12,056 bases of DNA, from NCBI GenBank assembly GCA_946185175.1, contig CAMHIH010000015.1, forward strand, positions 1 through 12,056, read 5' to 3'. Origin of the DNA: an uncultured Candidatus Saccharibacteria bacterium (GTDB taxonomy: Bacteria; Patescibacteriota; Saccharimonadia; Saccharimonadales; Saccharimonadaceae). A program made the translations under genes and the position numbers. Position 1 is the stretch's first letter, and each line of letters starts with the position of its first letter. The notes under the pieces were generated by a model that did not search any database, was not told the origin of the DNA, and saw nothing but the letters and a program-made list of their open reading frames with translations. Shown here piece after piece: positions 6,201 to 11,562 of this stretch.

Positions 6201-6371
6201 ATGTCTCGCAGCTACCGCAAGAGCAACTGCCCCAACCCCACGTTTCTCAAGTTTGATAAGCGTCGAGTCGACAAGAAGATGCGCCGCATCTACAAGCACG
6301 ACCCTAACGCCCCGAACACCGAGCGCGCCCGCAAGCGCGAGAGCCGCTTCATCGAGATGCACTTGTACTAG
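6201..6371 (+). CDS. Small basic protein of 56 residues, probably highly expressed
   Basis: AAGGAG (6190-6195) sits 5 bases before the ATG, and the frame runs 56 codons to TAG. The protein is very rich in Arg and Lys (for example KFDKRRVDKKMRRIYK at 18-33 and TERARKRESR at 40-49) and ends in HLY. Lys, Glu, Ile and Tyr are encoded only by AAG, GAG, ATC and TAC, a high-expression bias unlike the AAA/GAA-rich neighbours. A near-consensus promoter and a strong terminator frame it as a single-gene unit. The composition fits a ribosome-associated or nucleic-acid-binding protein. The TERxRK-like run and the basic helix before it recall ribosomal protein bS21 slightly, but the match is too weak to name it. 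No cysteine pairs or membrane segment are present. I do not recognise the family. Confidence 0.85.
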   Translation: MSRSYRKSNCPNPTFLKFDKRRVDKKMRRIYKHDPNAPNTERARKRESRFIEMHLY

Positions 6372-6389
6372 ACCTTTCCACGGCAATTC

Positions 6390-6418
6390 GCCCCCAGAAA
6401 ACTGGGGGCTTCTTCTTT
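6390..6418 (+). terminator. Intrinsic terminator of the 6201 gene
   Basis: GCCCCCAG (6390-6397) pairs perfectly with CTGGGGGC (6402-6409) around an AAAA loop and is followed by TTCTTCTTT. It lies between two converging genes, but in minus-strand RNA it has no U-tract, so it serves the plus-strand gene. Confidence 0.9.
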
Positions 6419-6433
6419 GCCCAATTTCCGTTT

Positions 6434-7750
6434 CTACAACTCTGCTATTTTGACGCGTACCTGTCCGGTTGTATCACGGTCACGCACGGTTACCGTATCG
6501 TCCTCAAGCGTATCGAAATCAATCACTACACACTTTGGCGTACCAATTTCATCCTGCTTGCGATAGCGTTTACCAATATTACCAGAATCGTCCCAAGTCA
6601 CATTGCCGTATTTCTTACGCAAAGCATTGTAGACGTCTTTCGCTTTCGCGACCAACTCTGGTTTATTCTTCAATAATGGCGATACGCAGAAGCGATATGG
6701 CGCCAAATCTTTCGAAAGCTTCAAAAGCGTGCGCTTTTCGCCATTCACCTCATCTTCTGAGTAAGCCGTGCACAAAACCGCCATTACGAGACGCTCTACG
6801 CCCATCGAAGGTTCAATCACGTGCGGAATAAAGCGCTTACCGCCACCTTTTACGATGTATTCCATGTTCTTGCCACTTTCGCGTTGAATATTGCTTAAAT
6901 CAAAATCCGTACGATAAGCAATACCCATCAATTCTTCGCAACCAATTGGATAGTCGAATTCGATATCAATCGTTCGCTTCGAATAATGCGCGCGATCTTC
7001 GGCTGGTACATCTAATTCGTGAATATTTTCTTTACGGAGTCCCATCTTATTTTCAAGGAAATCATGACATCCCGCCAAGAGCTTATCGAAGTTCTCTTCC
7101 CAGGTCTCTGGATCGACGAAATATTCAATCTCCATCTGATTAAATTCACGCGAGCGGAAAATGAAATCGCGCGGCGAAATCTCGTTACGAAAAGCCTTCC
7201 CCTGCTGTGCAATACCAAAAGGCAAATCAGGATAAATCGTATCAACGACATTCTTATAGTTCGTAAAGATACCCTGCGCGGTCTCGGGGCGAAGGTAGAC
7301 AATATTGTCAGGGTCAGTGCCGACATTAGTCTTGAACATGCCGTTAAACTGCTTAATGTCCGACCAATTCGTCTTACCGCAATTCGGACACTTCAAGTTG
7401 AGAGCCTTGAATTCATCCGTCGTAACGTGCTCAGAAATCTCATCGGACATCTTATCAGCACGAAAACGATTGTGGCACTCTTTGCATTCTACAAGCGGAT
7501 CATTAAAGGTTTCTGTGTGACCAGACGCCTTCCAGACTTGCGGATTCATAATAATCGCCGCGTCCACGCCATACATATCTTCGCGATTCTCAACCCAATA
7601 TTGCCACCAGGCGTCCATGATTTTCTTCTTCAAAGTGACGCCGAGTGGGCCAAAATCCCACGTTCCAGCCATACCACCATAGACGTCCGATCCTTGCCAA
7701 ATAAAACCACGTCGTTTGCAAAGGCTAACAATATCTTCCATTTTTGCCAT
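6434..7750 (-). CDS. glyS: Glycyl-tRNA synthetase, single-chain (alpha2) type
   Basis: The 438-residue class II synthetase has the N-terminal RRGFIWQGSDVYGG...TWDFGPLG (13-37). Two Cys pairs, CKEC (89-92) and CPNC (121-124), flank an insertion and probably bind zinc. Motif 2 is FRNEISPRDFIFRSREFNQMEIEYF (187-211) and motif 3 includes GVERLVMA (317-324). An anticodon-binding domain follows from about 351. It charges tRNA-Gly with glycine in the cytoplasm. This single-chain form replaces the two-subunit GlyQ/GlyS found in many bacteria. AAAGGAG lies 6 bases before the ATG. It is preceded by a 17-codon glycine-rich leader peptide (7813-7866) that appears to regulate it. It converges on the 6201 gene. 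Confidence 0.97.
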   Translation of the reverse strand: MAKMEDIVSLCKRRGFIWQGSDVYGGMAGTWDFGPLGVTLKKKIMDAWWQYWVENREDMYGVDAAIIMNPQVWKASGHTETFNDPLVECKECHNRFRADKMSDEISEHVTTDEFKALNLKCPNCGKTNWSDIKQFNGMFKTNVGTDPDNIVYLRPETAQGIFTNYKNVVDTIYPDLPFGIAQQGKAFRNEISPRDFIFRSREFNQMEIEYFVDPETWEENFDKLLAGCHDFLENKMGLRKENIHELDVPAEDRAHYSKRTIDIEFDYPIGCEELMGIAYRTDFDLSNIQRESGKNMEYIVKGGGKRFIPHVIEPSMGVERLVMAVLCTAYSEDEVNGEKRTLLKLSKDLAPYRFCVSPLLKNKPELVAKAKDVYNALRKKYGNVTWDDSGNIGKRYRKQDEIGTPKCVVIDFDTLEDDTVTVRDRDTTGQVRVKIAEL

Positions 7751-7756
7751 ATTTTT

Positions 7757-7771
7757 CTCCTTTCAAAATAC
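7757..7771 (-). promoter_or_regulatory. glyS ribosome binding site with adjacent alternative pairing segment
   Basis: The minus strand reads AAAGGAG (7757-7763), 6 bases before the glyS ATG. Just upstream is GTATTTT (7765-7771), the second possible partner for the AGAATAC segment inside the leader-peptide gene (one G-U pair). Pairing here would place a helix directly against the Shine-Dalgarno sequence. Confidence 0.5.
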
Positions 7772-7805
7772 TATCAATCCCCCTAAGTTCTGCTCTATGA
7801 GTCAC

Positions 7806-7862
7806 AAGAATACTAGGCCCGAAGGCCACCTTTAAAACCACCGATGAGATAATCGTATTCTT
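7806..7862 (-). promoter_or_regulatory. Leader RNA structure overlapping the glyS leader peptide
   Basis: In minus-strand RNA, AAGAATAC (7855-7862, codons 2-4 of the leader peptide) pairs perfectly over 8 bases with GTATTCTT (7806-7813, starting at the last base of the leader stop codon). Enclosed is a GGCC-TTCG-GGCC hairpin (7816-7827) with the very stable C(UUCG)G tetraloop, formed by the last codons of the leader peptide. A ribosome on the leader would open different parts of this structure depending on where it pauses. Confidence 0.55.
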
Positions 7863-7866
7863 CCAT
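7813..7866 (-). CDS. glyS leader peptide (MEEYDYLIGGFKGGLRA)
   Basis: An ATG at 7864-7866 opens 17 codons ending at TAG (7813-7815), 62 bases before glyS. The peptide has two Gly-Gly pairs (codons 9-10 and 13-14: GGT GGT and GGT GGC), so 4 of 17 residues are glycine, the substrate of the downstream enzyme. An extended -10 (TGCTATAAT) ends 6 bases before its ATG, so it is probably the very first thing translated on a leaderless transcript. Its codons 2-4 form one arm of the leader structure. The arrangement matches the logic of amino-acid attenuation: when charged tRNA-Gly is scarce, the ribosome would stall at the Gly pairs and change the RNA folding. No U-tract terminator is seen, so control of glyS translation is more likely than transcription termination. 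Confidence 0.6.
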   Translation of the reverse strand: MEEYDYLIGGFKGGLRA

Positions 7867-7872
7867 ATTTCG

Positions 7873-7881
7873 ATTATAGCA
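7873..7881 (-). promoter_or_regulatory. Extended -10 box of the glyS leader transcript
   Basis: The minus strand reads TGCTATAAT. It ends 6 bases before the leader-peptide ATG, the same spacing as at rel, uppS and other genes of this window. No convincing -35 is present. A plus-strand TATAAT begins 11 bases away, so the two divergent promoters overlap. Confidence 0.65.
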
Positions 7882-7891
7882 CCTTTCAAGA

Positions 7892-7897
7892 TATAAT
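7892..7897 (+). promoter_or_regulatory. -10 box of the HD-domain gene promoter
   Basis: TATAAT gives a predicted start near 7904 and a leader of about 43 bases containing a short palindrome, ACCTTAAAAGGT (7908-7919). The -35 is weak. It lies back to back with the glyS leader promoter. Confidence 0.5.
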
Positions 7898-7946
7898 TGT
7901 CTTACGCACCTTAAAAGGTAGATTATTTTGGAATGGAGTGGTTCTT

Positions 7947-8639
7947 ATGGTGTTTCTCGACCAACTTCACGCACGCATTATCCACGACCCAGAATGGCAA
8001 GAGTGGGCGCAGATGGTCGGCCAATACGACGCCGACATTGAAATAAAATTCGGCTGCGACCACGGCAAACAGCACTGGCTACGCGTCGCCAACACGGCAA
8101 AGGATTTCGTCCAGCGCGCCGGCGGCAATCGCTATGAAATCTTGTTGGCCGACATCGCCGGACTCTTGCACGATTGTGGCCTCATCTGCGGAGATGCCAA
8201 TCATGCCGCCAATGGCGCCCGCATTGCCCAGGCCTACCTTGCTTCGCACTGGGGCAACGAGCGTCCACTTAGCGACAGCGACATCTCAATCATCACGCAC
8301 GCCATCGCGCACCACAGTGATTGCCAAGACATCCACAACCTCGTCGACGCCGGCTTAATCTTCGCCGACAAAACCGATCTCGACCACCGCCGTGCTCTGC
8401 AAACCATCAACCATACCCAGCGAGAAATTACTAAAATAAAGCAAATTCAATTCAAGGTTACCGATACTGTTCTCGCCCTAAACTACGAAGTTGCAGACGA
8501 TTTCAATCTCGACAACTTTCATTGGAAAAAGGCCTTTGACGCACCCGCCGCCGTCGCCATTTTTCTCAGCAAAGAATTTCGTTTTTTCATCAACGGACAC
8601 CCAGCCCACTTGCCTACCTCACAAACCCCCACCGTTTAA
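7947..8639 (+). CDS. HD-domain metal-dependent phosphohydrolase
   Basis: The 230-residue cytoplasmic protein has HD-superfamily signatures: CDHGKQHWLRV at 37-47 (metal His near 39 or 43), the eponymous HD in GLLHDCGL at 72-79 (His75, Asp76), paired His in ITHAIAHHSD at 116-125 and a distal Asp in LIFADKTDLDH (Asp141). Such enzymes hydrolyse phosphate esters of nucleotides or related compounds; the substrate cannot be deduced. I chose the ATG at 7947, 8 bases after GGAG (7935-7938), over an in-frame GTG at 7938 that overlaps this ribosome binding site. The last codons and the stop are built into the terminator hairpin. It is divergent from glyS and a single-gene unit. Confidence 0.9.
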   Translation: MVFLDQLHARIIHDPEWQEWAQMVGQYDADIEIKFGCDHGKQHWLRVANTAKDFVQRAGGNRYEILLADIAGLLHDCGLICGDANHAANGARIAQAYLASHWGNERPLSDSDISIITHAIAHHSDCQDIHNLVDAGLIFADKTDLDHRRALQTINHTQREITKIKQIQFKVTDTVLALNYEVADDFNLDNFHWKKAFDAPAAVAIFLSKEFRFFINGHPAHLPTSQTPTV

Positions 8640-8656
8640 CGGCGGGGGTTATTTTA
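8624..8656 (+). terminator. Intrinsic terminator overlapping the end of the HD-domain gene
   Basis: Arms 8624-8635 and 8639-8650 pair over 12 positions with one mismatch (AACCCCC outermost) around a 3-base loop, followed by ATTTTAT. The TAA stop (8637-8639) lies in the loop and first paired base, so the last coding triplets form the stem. In minus-strand RNA the stem is followed by TTTG only, so it may weakly serve recO too. Confidence 0.85.
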
Positions 8657-8672
8657 TCTGTCATTTTCTTTA

Positions 8673-9377
8673 TTAATTCTTGGCTCGTTCGACACATTTC
8701 GCAATATAAGCCACTTCATCAATTAGCGCATCAGCTCCACGTACCTTTAATGTCACTTCAATCGGCGTCGACACCATTACGCGCATTAATTTAATATGAT
8801 CTACGCCAATTTGCCCACTCGGATGCTTCACTAAAGCCATACTTTCCTGATCCCAATGGTAATACTCCTCAGCTAACAGTTTTTCGCCAACGTTATCAAA
8901 ACGCAGGTTAACTTCTTCGCCAGCAATTCGCGCCAAATTTAAGCTCCACCACGCCCGTAAAACATCTCGCCAACGCCCCTCCTCGGCATGATGCGCTTGC
9001 ATCGCTCGCAAAGCCTGATGCAGAATATTAAAAAATTCCGGCGAATCAACTTGCTCCGCGCGCTGATTTACTTCGCGCAGCATAGTTCCAGCCCGCTCAA
9101 TTAAATCCAAATCCGTTACCAATACATCAAAATGTTCCGCCAGACGCGCACTAGTCAAAATACCGAGTTCGCCGCGCCCTTCATGAATCATCACATCAGA
9201 GACAGAAAACAACTCAATACCGCCCGCCAATTTAGATTTCTCTTTACGCACGCCCCTCGCTATTACGCTCTTTTTTCCTTCCGGTGTTAATAGCTGCAAG
9301 ATTCGATCCGCCTCGCCATAATTTGTCCGCTTCAATACGATCGCCTGCGTACGCTTATCCCGTGGATTATTTGCCAT
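8673..9377 (-). CDS. recO: DNA repair protein RecO
   Basis: The 234-residue protein begins with the RecO OB-fold: TQAIVLKRTNYGEADRILQLLTPEGKKSVIARGVRK at about 10-45, then the helical domain. Length is normal for RecO. The CxxC zinc motif found in some RecO proteins is absent. RecO works with RecR to load RecA onto SSB-coated single-stranded DNA in the RecF pathway. AAAGGGG lies 6 bases before the ATG. Its first 11 bases overlap the end of the receiver gene, so translation is probably coupled. It is last in the kinase-receiver-recO unit, an unusual partnership for recO. Confidence 0.9.
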   Translation of the reverse strand: MANNPRDKRTQAIVLKRTNYGEADRILQLLTPEGKKSVIARGVRKEKSKLAGGIELFSVSDVMIHEGRGELGILTSARLAEHFDVLVTDLDLIERAGTMLREVNQRAEQVDSPEFFNILHQALRAMQAHHAEEGRWRDVLRAWWSLNLARIAGEEVNLRFDNVGEKLLAEEYYHWDQESMALVKHPSGQIGVDHIKLMRVMVSTPIEVTLKVRGADALIDEVAYIAKCVERAKN

Positions 9378-9732
9378 TTCTGCCCCTTTCTAAGGCCGTC
9401 TGGACGCTTTTTAGCAAATCTTGCGGCATCATATCACCTTTATCAAAAACAGCCCATACGCCATATTTTACGAGCTCGTTTTCCGGCAACGCTACACTAC
9501 TGACCACAATCACCGGCACTTTTGCCAACTCCGGATAGCTCTGCATCTCATTCAACACCGCAAAACCCGTCGGACCAGTTAATAGGATGTCCAATATTAC
9601 CAATTCCGGCACCACCTTATCCATCCACTGCACCGCCGCCAACCCATCATGAAAGCATCTCAAGTCGTAGTCCGTCAAAAGTTGTTGGTAGTAGTCTTCC
9701 CACCCCCTATCATCTTCAACAATCGCAATCAT
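9367..9732 (-). CDS. Stand-alone response regulator receiver domain
   Basis: The 121 residues are only a receiver domain with all key positions present: acidic pocket Glu6-Asp7-Asp8, phospho-acceptor Asp48 (LVILDILL), Ser78 (VVSS) and Lys98 (FDKGD). No DNA-binding or enzymatic output domain follows; the C-terminus ends a few residues after the last helix. It would act through protein contacts, like CheY or Spo0F. The start codon shares one base with the stop of the kinase gene (TAATG), and the end overlaps recO by 11 bases, so the three proteins are made together. Confidence 0.92.
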   Translation of the reverse strand: MIAIVEDDRGWEDYYQQLLTDYDLRCFHDGLAAVQWMDKVVPELVILDILLTGPTGFAVLNEMQSYPELAKVPVIVVSSVALPENELVKYGVWAVFDKGDMMPQDLLKSVQTALERGRNGK

Positions 9733-10433
9733 TACACTAGACTCAACTGCCCACTTACCGGCAAGTCGATATAAAAGCTTGTGCCATCACGGTGCCGAAT
9801 TAGCCCAAAATCTCCCTGCATATAATTCGTAAATTTCGCCGCGATATATAAACCTAAACCAGATGAGCCAGGTCGCATCGCAATCTCAACCGGCTGCTTT
9901 ACAAATCCGTCTTTAATTTCGCGCCAAATCTTGGTTGGAATTGCTGGACCAAAATCTCGCACCGCAATCCGAATCTTCGTGCCGTACTTGTCGCTCACCG
10001 ATACAATACTTGGCAGCTCCTCACCGCCATAGCTCATCGCGTTCAGGCAAAAGTTATATACAACCGAGTATAGTAACTGCCGATTTCCCACCACGAGGCG
10101 CTTCTTGTTACGATATTCAATACGCAATTCCCGATGGTTGAATCTAAACAAACGCCACAGCTCGTTCACGACATCATCGCAAACCATCCGCGGGTTCACC
10201 GGCTCCATTTCGAACAGCGCCTCGTCCAGTCGCGCAATCTTCGTTAAGTCATTTACCTGCCGAATCGCACGATCACCTGTGGCGACAATTTTTTCGCTAA
10301 TCTGATGCGCCCGATCAATGTCTTGCTCGAGCTCCAAAGATAATGCCAATTGGCGCATGAGGCTTAAAGGCGCTTTTAACTCATGCGCCACCACCACTGT
10401 GCTGGAATTTGCACTAAAAACCTCACTCTCCAT
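9732..10433 (-). CDS. Soluble histidine kinase without sensor domain
   Basis: The 233-residue protein has the H-box VVVAHELKAPLSL at 13-25 (phospho-acceptor His17), N-box NFCLNAMSYG at 127-136, G1 box RDFGPAIP at 159-166 and G2 box SSGLGLYIA at 190-198. Only 16 residues precede the His, and there is no membrane segment, PAS or HAMP domain, so input must come from a partner protein. It should phosphorylate the receiver encoded next. The ATG at 10433 is the only plausible start: a TAA lies in frame 12 bases upstream and the next Met falls after the H-box. TAAAAT sits 6 bases before the ATG, suggesting a leaderless mRNA. Unusually, the start codon lies within the terminator of the upstream gene. 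Confidence 0.9.
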   Translation of the reverse strand: MESEVFSANSSTVVVAHELKAPLSLMRQLALSLELEQDIDRAHQISEKIVATGDRAIRQVNDLTKIARLDEALFEMEPVNPRMVCDDVVNELWRLFRFNHRELRIEYRNKKRLVVGNRQLLYSVVYNFCLNAMSYGGEELPSIVSVSDKYGTKIRIAVRDFGPAIPTKIWREIKDGFVKQPVEIAMRPGSSGLGLYIAAKFTNYMQGDFGLIRHRDGTSFYIDLPVSGQLSLV

Positions 10434-10463
10434 GGCCTCATTTTACATCAGCCGAGAGTGAGG
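10416..10463 (-). terminator. Terminator of the 11333 gene, enclosing the kinase start
   Basis: In minus-strand RNA, CCTCACTCTC (10454-10463) pairs perfectly with GAGAGTGAGG (10421-10430), and TTTTT (10416-10420) follows. The 23-base interval holds a further GGCT/GGCC pairing, the -10 box and the ATG of the kinase gene. The U-tract is inside kinase codons 5-6. An additional inverted pair TTTGCAC / GTGCAAA (10408-10414 and 10463-10469) brackets the whole structure. Confidence 0.75.
10440..10445 (-). promoter_or_regulatory. -10 box of the kinase-receiver-recO operon
   Basis: The minus strand reads TGTAAAAT; the hexamer TAAAAT ends 6 bases before the kinase ATG. It lies in the loop of the upstream gene's terminator. 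GAGG in the 6-base gap is too close to the ATG to be a normal ribosome binding site. Confidence 0.45.
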
Positions 10464-10484
10464 TGCAAAGCAACAGCGTTTTAA

Positions 10485-11333
10485 CTAGTTTCCGCGACGC
10501 AAGGTGTCGAGAATCTTATTAAAGGCGTTTTCGTAATCCTCTTGCGAATCGGTTTGCAGGATTAAGGTCTTATCGTTAACCTTAGCCACTACAACTATAC
10601 CAACGATACCAGTCGATAATTCGCCAGTAAAACGAGTACCAGTGATTTTACCATTATCTGCCGAGAAGGTAACTGCAGACAAGATTCCTTGTTTCGCCAT
10701 TTGCGCATAAGTGCTAGCGACCGTATCATATAAGCGGTTCAAAATCTGGAAGCGCAAAGCATAGCGTGAATCCATGTCGTTGATTGATCCGACCTTCGTC
10801 GGTGCAAAATATGCCATATAGTCACTATTGTTTGTGCCATCTTGGGCTTCGTATACTTTCCAAACTTTTGGATAGCTAAAGTTAATTAAGCCAAAATCTT
10901 CCGGACCACTAAACAGCTCTTTTTCTTCTTTCAGTTTCTCAGCTAAGGCCTCGTTGTCGGCGTCTTGCTGAGCTTTTACGGCCTCTGCGACTTCACGATC
11001 CTTCTTTGCAGTAAAGTCAGCATTCAAATCATTCCAGCGCATAAAGAATAGAACGGCAAAAACAATTGCCACGGCCGCAATGATACAAACAACTACTAAG
11101 ATAATCGTCTCAACCAAAGTGCTCTTAGATTTTGATTCCGGCATTGGCGGAACTGGAGCTGGAGCCATACCAGTATTTGGTGCTGGCATCTGGCCAGGAC
11201 CCATCGGTTGCGGTTGATTCATTGCAGGCATCGGGTTCATTCCACCACCAAAACCGTTATTGTAACCTTCCGGGGAAGGCATCGGTTCTTGGCCCTGCAT
11301 TGGCGGATATCCACCCATCGAATTCTGATCCAT
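10485..11333 (-). CDS. Single-pass membrane protein with Pro/Met/Gln-rich cytoplasmic tail
   Basis: The frame is open from 11393, but I start it at the ATG 11331-11333. This places MDQNSMGG first, and the promoter TTGTAA-17-TATAAT ends 6 bases before it; the earlier frame would run through that promoter. The 282 residues comprise a low-complexity tail rich in Pro, Met, Gly and Gln (1-65), one membrane helix at about 73-98, a charged and probably coiled-coil segment (103-140) and a C-terminal globular domain of about 140 residues. The domain begins with FGLINFSYPKVWKVYEAQ (147-164), a pattern like PsbP/DcrB-type extracytoplasmic domains. The tail should be cytoplasmic and the domain outside. 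Function unknown. It is a single-gene unit between xseB and the kinase, with its own terminator. Confidence 0.82.
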   Translation of the reverse strand: MDQNSMGGYPPMQGQEPMPSPEGYNNGFGGGMNPMPAMNQPQPMGPGQMPAPNTGMAPAPVPPMPESKSKSTLVETIILVVVCIIAAVAIVFAVLFFMRWNDLNADFTAKKDREVAEAVKAQQDADNEALAEKLKEEKELFSGPEDFGLINFSYPKVWKVYEAQDGTNNSDYMAYFAPTKVGSINDMDSRYALRFQILNRLYDTVASTYAQMAKQGILSAVTFSADNGKITGTRFTGELSTGIVGIVVVAKVNDKTLILQTDSQEDYENAFNKILDTLRRGN

Positions 11334-11339
11334 AATGAA

Positions 11340-11368
11340 ATTATATTTTAGCAAAAGCGTTTTTACAA
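11340..11368 (-). promoter_or_regulatory. Promoter of the 11333 membrane-protein gene
   Basis: TTGTAA (11363-11368) and TATAAT (11340-11345) on the minus strand are exactly 17 bases apart. The -10 ends 6 bases before the ATG, so the transcript should be leaderless. The -35 begins 2 bases past the xseB stop codon. Confidence 0.7.
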
Positions 11369-11370
11369 GA

Positions 11371-11562
11371 TTATTTGCTAAAATCCTCGTCAATTACTTT
11401 AATGTCATTTTTCAAATTATCAAGGTCTTGTTCTATTTCTTTAGCTAACGTCGTCAGCTCTTTATAACGCTCGCTCGCGTCCTCTAGTTTAAAATCATCC
11501 GAGTAAAACCAGTCGACCCCTTCCTTTAACTCGGCAATCTTATCACTAATGCTCTTAGCCAT
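11371..11562 (-). CDS. xseB: Exodeoxyribonuclease VII small subunit
   Basis: The 63-residue, almost wholly helical protein follows the XseB pattern: a first helix (KIAELKEGVDWF), a turn with FKLEDASERYKEL (24-36), the usual sLeeAlelYeeg segment, and a second helix ending in IKVIDEDF. Several copies bind along the long helix of XseA to form the nuclease that degrades single-stranded DNA to oligonucleotides. GGAG lies 7 bases before the ATG. The first 8 bases overlap the end of xseA (ATGGCTAA), a standard coupling for this pair. Confidence 0.88.
   Translation of the reverse strand: MAKSISDKIAELKEGVDWFYSDDFKLEDASERYKELTTLAKEIEQDLDNLKNDIKVIDEDFSK

Noticed and set aside
7019..7786. 255-codon plus-strand reading frame antisense to glyS
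   Set aside because: It lies opposite a certain GlyRS gene with strong motifs, has no ribosome binding site, and its translation shows no family features. It is a shadow of the coding frame.
7751..7872. T-box or glycine riboswitch upstream of glyS
   Set aside because: There is no AGGGTGGTACCGCG-type T-box sequence, no specifier stem and no terminator/antiterminator pair. The GGTGGT seen here is explained by the Gly codons of the leader peptide.
7908..7919. ACCTTAAAAGGT palindrome as an operator for the HD gene
   Set aside because: At 12 bases and AT-rich in the centre it is not distinctive. A chance palindrome in the leader is as likely, so it is only mentioned under the promoter.
7938..7946. 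GTG start for the HD-domain gene
   Set aside because: The GTG overlaps the GGAG ribosome binding site that is well placed for the ATG at 7947.
11334..11393. Upstream start at 11393 for the membrane protein
   Set aside because: The added 20 codons would run through the xseB stop and the TTGTAA/TATAAT promoter elements. The ATG at 11333 fits the local -10-to-ATG spacing.
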